Assembly: GCA_937906495.1 (NCBI GenBank)
Contig: CALCVT010000090.1
Coordinates: forward strand, 1-49,876
Source: an uncultured Prevotella sp.
GTDB lineage: Bacteria; Bacteroidota; Bacteroidia; Bacteroidales; Bacteroidaceae
Direction of reading: 5' to 3'
Length of the DNA stretch: 49,876 nucleotides
The position numbers and the translations under genes are program-made. A model generated the notes under the pieces. The model did no database searches and had not been told where the DNA came from. It saw nothing but the letters and a program-made list of their open reading frames with translations. Shown here piece by piece: positions 1-9,000 of the stretch. Position 1 is the first letter of the stretch. Every line of letters starts with the position of its first letter.

Positions 1-1200
1 GGGGTGGGATTGGGGTGGCAAATGGGGTGTACGGTGGCGCTAGGATTGGTTGTGGGGGGAATCATCGGACAAGCAACCGAGTATTTCACCTCACAGTCTT
101 ATGCTCCCACGCGTCGTGTTTCAGAAAGTGGAAAGTCAGGACCGGCCACAGTCATTATTTCCGGACTTGGCTTAGGCATGCTGTCAACAGCCGTTCCGGT
201 ACTAGCCGTCGTAGTAGGTATAATAGGTTCGTACCTGTTGGCTACCGGCGGCGAAATGAGCAATATTTCAATGGGGCTTTATGGCATCGGCATGGCATCG
301 GTGGGTATGCTATCGACTTTAGGCATTACCCTGGCAACTGATGCTTACGGACCAATAGCCGATAATGCAGGTGGAAATGCCGAGATGTGCCATCTGGGCG
401 ATGAGGTGCGCAAGCGTACCGATGCGCTCGATTCGTTGGGCAATACTACGGCGGCCACGGGTAAAGGTTTTGCTATCGGTTCGGCTGCGCTTACCGGACT
501 TGCTCTTCTTGCTTCGTACATAGAAGAGGTGCGTATTGGGCTAGAGCGCATCGGCCAGACTACACTCAATATTGGTAATTGTGAGGTGCCTGTGTCGCGG
601 GCTACTTTTGCTGACTTTATGAATTATTACGAAGTGACGCTCATGAACCCCAAGGTGCTGGCAGGAATGTTTGTCGGGGCAATGATGGCTTTTGTTTTCT
701 GCGGTCTGACCATGAATGCTGTAGGCCGTGCTGCTGGCAAGATGGTTGACGAAGTGCGCAGGCAGTTTCGCGAAATTAAAGGCATCCTAACCGGTGAGGC
801 AGAACCGGATTATGGCCGGTGTGTTACGATTTCAACACGTGCGGCGCAGCACGAAATGATTTTTCCTTCGCTCCTCGCTATTTTGGTGCCTATACTGGTA
901 GGCGTTGTTTTTGGTGTGAGCGGAGTGCTGGGACTGTTGATAGGAGGCTTGAGTTGCGGTTTTGTATTGGCAGTATTTATGGCTAATGCCGGTGGTGCTT
1001 GGGATAATGCCAAAAAATATGTCGAAGAGGGTAACTTTGGTGGTAAAGGTTCAGAAGTGCACAAAGCCACTGTAGTAGGCGATACCGTAGGCGACCCCTT
1101 TAAGGATACTTCCGGACCGAGTTTGAATATTTTGATAAAACTCATGAGTATGGTCAGCATTGTTATGGCCGGCCTTACCGTAGCGTGGAGTTTACTTTGA
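1..1200 (+). CDS. hppA: Membrane-bound ion-translocating pyrophosphatase, C-terminal part (5' end outside window)
   Basis: This is the C-terminal ~400 residues of a membrane pyrophosphatase, which hydrolyses cytoplasmic PPi and pumps H+ and/or Na+ across the inner membrane. The reading frame is open at the left edge, so the start and the first catalytic loops lie outside the window; whole proteins are usually 650-750 residues. The conserved catalytic segment DAYGPIADNAGGNAEM is present, followed by RKRTDALDSLGNTTAATGKG. In this family Ala in GNTTAA (in place of Lys) marks the K+-dependent subgroup, which includes the Na+-pumping and Na+/H+-pumping enzymes of Bacteroides. Several hydrophobic helices follow, then a late conserved loop with GGAWDNAKKYVEEG and the DTVGDPFKDTSGPSLN motif near the C-terminus. 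A hairpin lies just after the stop. The family is certain; the pumped ion is inferred. Confidence 0.97.
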   Translation, partial: GVGLGWQMGCTVALGLVVGGIIGQATEYFTSQSYAPTRRVSESGKSGPATVIISGLGLGMLSTAVPVLAVVVGIIGSYLLATGGEMSNISMGLYGIGMASVGMLSTLGITLATDAYGPIADNAGGNAEMCHLGDEVRKRTDALDSLGNTTAATGKGFAIGSAALTGLALLASYIEEVRIGLERIGQTTLNIGNCEVPVSRATFADFMNYYEVTLMNPKVLAGMFVGAMMAFVFCGLTMNAVGRAAGKMVDEVRRQFREIKGILTGEAEPDYGRCVTISTRAAQHEMIFPSLLAILVPILVGVVFGVSGVLGLLIGGLSCGFVLAVFMANAGGAWDNAKKYVEEGNFGGKGSEVHKATVVGDTVGDPFKDTSGPSLNILIKLMSMVSIVMAGLTVAWSLL

Positions 1201-1226
1201 TTGTTTGACTTCTTAAGTTGGTTCTC

Positions 1227-1276
1227 CGTCCGGAGCGTGGTGGTTTGGATAACCTCAGCGCTCCGGACGCATTTTA
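1227..1276 (+). terminator. Stem-loop after hppA
   Basis: An 11-bp perfect stem (1227-1237 with 1259-1269, arm CGTCCGGAGCG) encloses a 21-base loop that contains a second short stem (GGTT with AACC). A short T-rich stretch follows. It begins 27 bases after the hppA stop and is the likely end of that transcript. The T-run is weak, so termination efficiency is uncertain. Confidence 0.55.
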
Positions 1277-1534
1277 TGCGAAAACTCGTTTTGGAGAGGG
1301 GGATGTAATACTTTTTGTCTCATATATTTAATACGTATTTGCACAGCAAAACACACATTAGCAATGTGTAAATAAACGTAAATGTTTTGTCGGGCTTTCT
1401 GAAGGTAGTGTTTTGCATTCTGATAGCCGGCTCATTAAATTTAGTAAAGGCCGTGTAACGATAAATGCATGCTTCAAAAATAGTTGCTTGCGCATGGTGT
1501 AATACTTTGTTGAGCGGTGGTATGGATAAGTGGC

Positions 1535-1598
1535 GCTTTAGAATTTTCTATCGCAGCGATAGAAAATTCTAAAGCCCCGACAGAAATTTCTGTCGGGG
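1535..1598. repeat. Double palindrome, REP-like element copy 1
   Basis: Two perfect palindromes stand back to back. The first is a 19-bp stem with a 3-base loop (1535-1553 with 1557-1575, centre TCTATCGCAGCGATAGA). The second is a 24-base uninterrupted palindrome (1575-1598, half-site CCCCGACAGAAA). Parts of this unit recur in another intergenic gap at 32571-32641 (shared strings TTCTAAAGCC, CGACAGAAA and CTATCGCAGCG). The structure and recurrence suggest a dispersed intergenic palindrome family. No coding potential is seen. Confidence 0.6.
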
Positions 1599-1710
1599 CA
1601 ACTGTAATTTCAAATCCGTATGTTGAATTTTGTACAATTCCTTCTTAATATAGCCCACTTTATGCCTAAAGTTCATAGAATGAGGTAGTTGTACTGGGTG
1701 CACTTTACAA

Positions 1711-1744
1711 AAAAAGGCCAACTGATTAAAAATCAGCCAGCCCA
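1711..1744 (-). terminator. Terminator-like hairpin on the minus strand
   Basis: Read on the minus strand, a hairpin (core CTGATT/AATCAG at 1722-1727 and 1731-1736, extended by GGC/GCC pairs) is followed directly by a run of seven T. It is a good intrinsic terminator shape for a transcript coming from the right, yet no minus-strand gene is seen between it and ruvA. Confidence 0.45.
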
Positions 1745-2333
1745 AAAAACAATGAAAAAAAATGAAACAGTGAATTGTATGATAAAGGTACTATTATATT
1801 ATTGAATCACCAAATTATTATTGTTGTCGCAGGCGAGTGCCGTGAGTACATGACTTGCTTGTTGATTTATATAAGATACAAATTAAGTTAATCATCTTTT
1901 TGTGTAAAACAGAAGGTCTGGTTGAGAGAAAATAATGGGCATATTGAATTTTTAAAAAGGCAAGATTTTGATATTCAGTAATGCTACAGAAAAAACAGTT
2001 CGTGTATTCGCTCTTTATAGCAGTAGTTTATACAAGACATATCGGTTTTTCAACTCATGGAGAGACAGGGTTCTGAACCCGTAGAGCCTGTGCATAGCTG
2101 GAAATTGGAATATTGATATTGCTTTGAATGTATTGCAAGAGCCTAATCGCCATTTTATGCTAGTCAGGATTAGAATTTTTCAAACTTTGTGCGTAATATT
2201 GCACCTGCTTACGGCAATATAAATTGAGCAAGTAACCAATTATCCGTGATAGAAGTGGTATTTTTCGCAGCATCGCTACAATAAAGCAAGCCGCAAGCCG
2301 TTATCATATAATTATAATAGTATCCAATTTGTT

Positions 2334-2933
2334 ATGATTGAATATATACGAGGAAAAGTTGATGAACTGACACCTACCCAAGCCGTTATCGAAGCCGGCG
2401 GGGTGGGCTATGCGCTATGCATTTCGCTCAACACCTATACCGCCATCCAGGGCAAATCAGAATTTAAGTTATATGTTTATGAGGCAATCCGCGAAGATGC
2501 TTACCAGCTCTATGGTTTTGCAACCAAACTGGAGCGCGAGCTTTTTGTACTGCTCATTAGCGTATCGGGTATTGGCGGACAAACAGCCCGTATGGTACTT
2601 TCGGCCTTTACTCCGGTCGATTTAGCCGGTATTGTGCAAACAGGCGATGAGCGCACTCTTAAAAGCGTTAAAGGCATAGGTCCAAAGGCCGCTCAGCGGA
2701 TCATCGTTGAACTGCGCGATAAGATGCAGCTTTTTGCAAGTATGCAACCTGCCGACGGATCGAATGCGGCTGCAGCCGTAGTTAAGAGTCCGGTAGTTGA
2801 CGAGGCCGTACAGGCACTCACGGTTTTAGGATTTTCGCCAGCTCCGGCCCAGAAAGTTGTTATGCAACTTGTCAAGGAAAGCCCCGACCTTACTGTCGAG
2901 ACCATCATCAAGAAGGCACTGAAAATGCTTTGA
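2334..2933 (+). CDS. ruvA: Holliday junction branch migration protein RuvA
   Basis: RuvA binds four-way Holliday junctions as a tetramer and recruits the RuvB motor for branch migration. The 199-residue length is normal. The N-terminus MIEYIRGKVDELTPTQAVIEAGGVGY is the typical OB-fold domain. The helix-hairpin-helix region follows, with VSGIGGQTARMVL (about residues 82-94) and VKGIGPKAAQRIIVELRDK (about 115-135). A flexible linker then leads to the small RuvB-binding domain III (about 150-199; AVQALTVLGFSPAPAQKVV). The ATG at 2334 starts exactly at the family N-terminus. It precedes sprA by 160 bases on the same strand, an arrangement also known in other Bacteroidetes. No clear promoter was found just upstream. 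Confidence 0.98.
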   Translation: MIEYIRGKVDELTPTQAVIEAGGVGYALCISLNTYTAIQGKSEFKLYVYEAIREDAYQLYGFATKLERELFVLLISVSGIGGQTARMVLSAFTPVDLAGIVQTGDERTLKSVKGIGPKAAQRIIVELRDKMQLFASMQPADGSNAAAAVVKSPVVDEAVQALTVLGFSPAPAQKVVMQLVKESPDLTVETIIKKALKML

Positions 2934-3093
2934 TACCGAAGTCTGTACTTCATTTTCAGTACTAAAGTAAGGTTACCAGTAAATAGGGTTTGTGCAGTGC
3001 TTCTGCTTGCTTGGTGCATGGCATTGAACCCGCTTATTACAGCTACATTTAGGGACACCGTGCTTAGGCACATCCCCATAAAAGAGACTTCTT

Positions 3094-6000
3094 TTGAAAA
3101 ATCATTTATTATACATAGCGTTTATCTTGCTCGCACCGGTTGGGGCGGGCGTGGTACAGGCATCGCTGCCCGAAAACAATCGACAACCGGTATCGTCTGG
3201 CAATGAGCGAGCTCCGCAGGATACCTTGCCTAAAGTTAAACGTACCAGCATGACGGTATTGGCCGATACGTTGCGTGGCCCGATTGACCTTAAAGATCCC
3301 GAAAATTTGAAGAATGAGGCTGAGTACGACGAGCAGACGGGAGGCTTTTACTATGGTACAAAGTTGGGCGATGAGTTTTTGGATACTCCGTTCAGTTTTT
3401 CGTGGGAGGAGTATCAGCGTCTTATGCAAAAGCGCTCAATGGCTGCCTACTACCGCAATAAAAATGCAGCCGCTTTCGAGGCTAAGGGTAAGGATAAGTT
3501 CGACTTTACGGATATGAAGTTTGACCTGGGACCGCTCAATAAGGTGTTCGGCCCCGGAGGCGTTCGTGTCAAGACTCAAGGTTCGGCCGAACTGAAGATA
3601 GGAGCCAATACCCGTTTTACCGATAATCCGAGCTTATCGGAACGTAACCGCCGGGTGTTTGGCTTTGATTTTGACGAGAAAATAAACCTGAGCCTCAACG
3701 GTAAAGTAGGCGATAAGGTGAACATGGACTTCAATTACAACTCAGAGGCCACGTTCGACTTCGATGCGCAAAACCTCAAACTTCGTTATGAGGGTAAAGA
3801 GGACGAAATTATCAAACTTATCGAGGCCGGTAATGTAAGTATGCCCACCAACTCGAGCCTGGTGCGAGGTGCCTCCTCGCTTTTTGGTGTGCGCGCCGAC
3901 TTACAGTTTGGCAAACTGAAGTTGTCTACCGTTGTATCACAAAAAAAATCGTCGTCGCAAAGCGTCAGTTCACAAGGCGGAGCACAGCTCACGGCATACG
4001 AATTCTCGGCAGATGCCTACGATGAAAACCGTCATTTCTTTCTATCACACTTTTTCCGCAATAACTACGACGCCAATATGCGTCAGCTGCCCACGGTAAT
4101 GTCGGGAGTAACCATTAATAGAGTTGAGATATGGGTTACCAATAAGAACGGAACGACTACTGATACCCGCAATATTGTAGGATTTACCGATTTGGCAGAG
4201 CACGACAACATTTCCAATCCCCTTTGGACTCCCCAGGCTGACACCAACCCTTCAAACAACTCGAACAGCCTTTATGCTACACTCAATAGTAGTTTGGCTG
4301 CAGCACGCGACATTTCAATGGCCACGCCGACACTCGATGCGGCTGGATTGACAGGTGGTGTGGACTACGAAAAACTGGAGTCAGCACGCAAACTCTCGGC
4401 CTCAGAATTTCACTTAAATAGTTCGCTGGGATACGTGTCGCTCAATCAAACGCTACAAACCGACCAGGTATTAGCTGTAGCTTATGAGTATACCTATCGT
4501 GGGCAGACCTACCAGGTGGGTGAGTTCTCGTCCGACCGTAAGGATAACAAGGAAGTGCTCTTTGTGAAGACACTTAAGAACACTGCCTGCACACCCAACA
4601 TGGGAAACTGGGACCTCATGATGAAGAATGTTTACTCGCTGGGCGCAAACTCAGTGCAGAAGGATAAGTTTAAACTCGATATTAAAATACTTTCTGATAC
4701 CTCGGGCGTATACCTCAGCTATATACCCGAACCGGGAATAAAGGATAAAAAGATACTCTCGCTTGTAGGACTCGACCGCCTGAATAACAACAACAAGCCC
4801 GGTGCCAACGGCTACTTCGACTTTGTTGAAGGCTATACCATTGACCCCTCGGCCGGTAGAGTGTACTTTCCGGTAGTTGAACCCTTTGGCAAGGCTCTTG
4901 CACAGGCTATTGGCAATCCTGCTGTAGCTGAAAAGTATGTGTTTCAGGAACTTTACGATTCTACGCGTACTGTTGCCCGTCAGATTGCCGAGAAAAATAA
5001 ATTCCTGCTTACCGGTGAGTATAAGGCCAGCCGTAACGACGAAATTCAGCTCGGTGCCATGAATATACCCCGTGGTTCGGTGGTAGTTACTGCCGGCGGA
5101 CAAACCTTGATGGAGGGCTCCGACTATACCGTTGATTACAATTCGGGTATTGTGCGCATACTTAACAAGAGCATTCTTGATGCAGGTACTAACATTAACG
5201 TCAGCCTGGAAAGTAATACAGATTTCGGCATGCAGCGCAAAACCATGTTTGGCATGAACTTCCAGTATGACTTTTCGAAGGAATTTCAAGTAGGAGGTAC
5301 TTTTATGCATTTGGGCGAGAAACCGCTCACTACAAAAGTAGCCATGGGCTCAGAACCGCTGAACAATACACTGTGGGGCCTGAATGTGTCGTGGAAAAAA
5401 CAGAGTCAGCGACTGACCGACTGGCTTGACCGTTTGCCCTTGTTGCATTGTACGGCTCCGTCAAGCATTAACTTTACAGCAGAGTTTGCACAACTAATAG
5501 CCGGCAAAAGCCGCGGGGCGCAGGGAAATGCCTCGTATATTGACGACTTTGAGAATGCCAAGAGCGAAATAGACATATCGAACCCGCAAGAGTGGAATAT
5601 ATCGAGCGTACCTTCCATCTTCCCAGAGTCAAAACTCACGGGCGATGTGCGTTATGGTTACAACCGCGCTCTACTGGCCTGGTACTACATCGATCCTCTT
5701 TTTACCCGCCGTTCGTCGAATCTTACACCCGGCCACATCAAGAACGATTTGGCACAGTTGTCAGACCCCGATGTGCGCGAGGTTTACAAAAGCGAACTCT
5801 TTCCGAATATGAGTGTCAATATGCAGGAGTCTAACATGCTCAACGTGTTGAACCTTGCATACTATCCCAACGAGCGTGGTCCTTACAACCTCGACCCTTC
5901 GCTCGATTCAAACGGAAAACTGCTCAATCCCGAAAAACGTTGGGGAGGTATGATGCGCAAACTCGATAACTCTGACTTTGAAACTGCCAACATCGAGTAT

Positions 6001-9000
6001 ATAGAGTTTTGGATGCTCGACCCCTTTATCAAGGCTCGCGAGGCGGGTTCTACTTTTAGCGGTGACCTGTATTTTAACCTTGGCGAGATTAGTGAGGACA
6101 TCCTCAAGGATGGTAAGAAATTTTTTGAGAGCGGATTGCCTGTCGATGATGATCCTTCACAATATACCGAAACCATATGGGGGCGCGTACCAACGCAGAA
6201 CACCGTAACCTATGCCTTTAATACGGCTAGCGGTTCGCGTGCCAAACAAGACGTAGGTTTCAATGGCCTTTCGTCCGAACAGGAACGTACTTATCCGGCG
6301 TACGCCCAGTTCCTTGCAGCCGTACAAGCTAAGGTGCGTCCCGAAGTGTACGACTCGCTTCTGCTTTCGCCCTCGGCCGATAAGTACCACTACTTCAGAG
6401 GCTCCGACTACGACCGCGAGCAGCGCTCCATTCTTGACCGTTATAAGTATATCAATAATCCTAACGGCAACTCGGTTGATAGTGAGAACTCGCCCGAAAA
6501 ATACAGTACGGCCTATAAAACGCAGCCCGATGTGGAGGACATCAATCAGGACTTTACGCTGAACGAATACGAAAAGTACTATCAGTATCGTGTGCGTATT
6601 GCCGAAGAGGCCATGCAGGTGGGACAGAATTACATTGTAGATAAGCGTGTGGCCAGTGTCAAGACCCGCGATGGTAAGACTAAGGACTATACCTGGTATC
6701 AGTTCCGAATTCCTGTAGACCAGTACGAACGTCGCGAAGGCGGTATAACCGATTTCTCGTCCATTCGCTTTATGCGTATGTTCATGACCGGTTTTGCCAA
6801 GCCAGTAGTATTACGAATGGCTACACTCAACCTGGTGCATGGTGAATGGCGCTCGTATGAGCAGGCGCTCTATCAGGGTAAAGCGCCCGAAATTAGCGGT
6901 ACGCTCGAGGTGAGTGCCGTGAACTTTGAAGAGAATAACGAGAAGGAGCCTGTGAACTACATTCTGCCGCCGGGAATCAGTCGCGTGGTTGACCCGGGAC
7001 AAACACAGATATTGCAGAACAACGAGCAGTCGCTCTCGCTCAAAATAAAGTCGCTGGCATCGGGCGATGCACGCGCCGTGTACAAGAATACCAACCTTGA
7101 CTTGCGACGCTACAAACATTTGCAAATGTTTACCCATGCCAATGCCTTACAGGACGAAACTCCTGTGCAGGACGACGAAATATCGCTCTTTGTGCGTTTG
7201 GGTTCCGATTATAAGAGCAACTTTTATGAATATGAAATACCGCTCAAAGTAACACCCGCAGGACGCTATGCCGATAACCTGTCGAACGCCCGTATTGTCT
7301 GGCCGGCCGATAACATGCTCGATATAGACCTGTCTATGTTTACCAACACCAAGAAGAACCGTAACAAGCAAAGGGCTTTAGGGCTGGCAACCAACTCAAA
7401 GCTCTATTCAGAGTACGATTCGGAGCGTCCCAATAATAAGGTAAGCGTAATGGGTAACCCCTCGCTGGGAGAGGTGCGTACCATTATGATTGGTGTGCGC
7501 AACAAATCGCGCAATCTGCAAAATGTAGAGGTGTGGGCCAACGAACTCCGTTTACAGCAATTCTCGAACAAGGGTGGTTGGGCTGCACAGTCTCAACTAA
7601 ACCTGGAACTCTCGGACGTTGCTACAATAAACCTGACCGGACACATTGAAACAGAAGGCTTTGGCGGACTCGAAGAGACGGTGAGCCAACGCCGTGACGA
7701 TAACCTATACGAGTATTCAGTGACAACGAATGTGCAAATGGGCAAATTTTTGCCTGAGAAAGCCAAACTCAATGCTCCCATCTACTATTCATACTCCAAG
7801 CAGCGAACCTCTCCACGCTATAATCCGCTTGACACAGATATGGAAGTAGACGAGGCACTCGATGCTCTGCCTACCAAGGCGCAGCGCGACTCGCTCAAGA
7901 ACATTATTGAGAAGGTAGTTGTAAATAAGAATTTCAGCATTACCGGTGCACGTTTCAATATTTCGACCAAACGGCACCCCATGCCTTACGATCCGGCCAA
8001 CTTTACCTTTGGCTATGCCTACTCAACCCGGCATACAACCGGTGAGACAACAGCTTGGGAAAAGGACCAGAATTGGAAGTATACCTTTAATTACAATTGG
8101 GCATCGAACTTTAAACCGCTTGAGCCTTTCAAGAAAATGAAGAATAAGTCGAAGTGGTTGCGCATTTTGCGTGAGCAAAGTTTTAATCTGGCTCCGCAAA
8201 ATATAGGCTTTAATTCAGACATCACACGTTCGTACTATGAGTTGCAGGAGCGCGACATGGAGAACCTTGAAAACTCAAAACTACCTTTGACATGGTCGAG
8301 CGACTTTTTATGGAATCGCTCCTTCCAGTTGCGGTGGGATTTGACCAAAAACATCCATGCTAACTTTAGCTCAGGAACGAATGCTGAAATTGAACAGCCT
8401 TACACGGCGGTTAACAAGGATCTTTACCCAGACCGTTATGCAGCTTGGAAAGACTCTGTATGGCATAGCCTTAAGGAATTGGGCCGTCCGCTGTCGTATC
8501 AGCAGAATTTTGATCTTTCATGGAAGTTGCCGCTTAATAAGATTCCGGCCTTTGACTGGATTACTGCAGATGCTACCTACAATGCTACGTACAACTGGGC
8601 GCGCGGTACTGAGTTGGAAGATGGGTCTTCGCTGGGAAATACCATCAATAATTCACGCAATATTACAGGTAACGGACGCCTCAACATGGAAACACTCTAC
8701 AATCATGTACCCTTCCTGAAGGCGGTGAACCGCAAATATGCACAAACGCCCAAGAGCAAGAAGGATAAACAGAATAAAAAGAAGAATTTCCAAAAGGAAA
8801 TCGTGCTCAAAGCCGATACAACTCAAACCATTAGGCACAACCAACGCTCTAAAAAGTTGCGCGTAACGGCCATGCGTCCCGACGGCAGCCGCTATCCTAT
8901 ACGCTATAAGGTAGTTGACAATAACCAAATTCTCATACTTTCGCAGGATACGGCACGATTGAAACTGACTGTTTCACCCAGACGCCGCCCAGAGGATCAA

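Larger units (their letters stand above)
1201..2333. other. 1.1 kb non-coding gap between hppA and ruvA
   Basis: No convincing coding region is seen on either strand. The gap holds the hppA stem-loop, a double palindrome, a minus-strand terminator-like hairpin, a 7-bp stem-loop at 1353-1369 (ACACATT/AATGTGT) and a 13-base palindrome GGGTTCTGAACCC near 2068-2080. The latter resembles a tRNA T-arm by eye, but no acceptor or anticodon stem can be drawn around it. Base composition is A+T-rich compared with the flanking genes. Confidence 0.6.

Noticed and set aside
2050..2095. tRNA-like T-arm (GGGTTC-T-GAACCC) with a CCA-like end on the minus strand
   Set aside because: No acceptor, D or anticodon stem can be drawn, and the T-loop lacks the usual A at the conserved position.
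4651..5310. A 219-codon minus-strand frame inside sprA
   Set aside because: It lies fully antisense to the clearly conserved sprA frame and its translation resembles no family.
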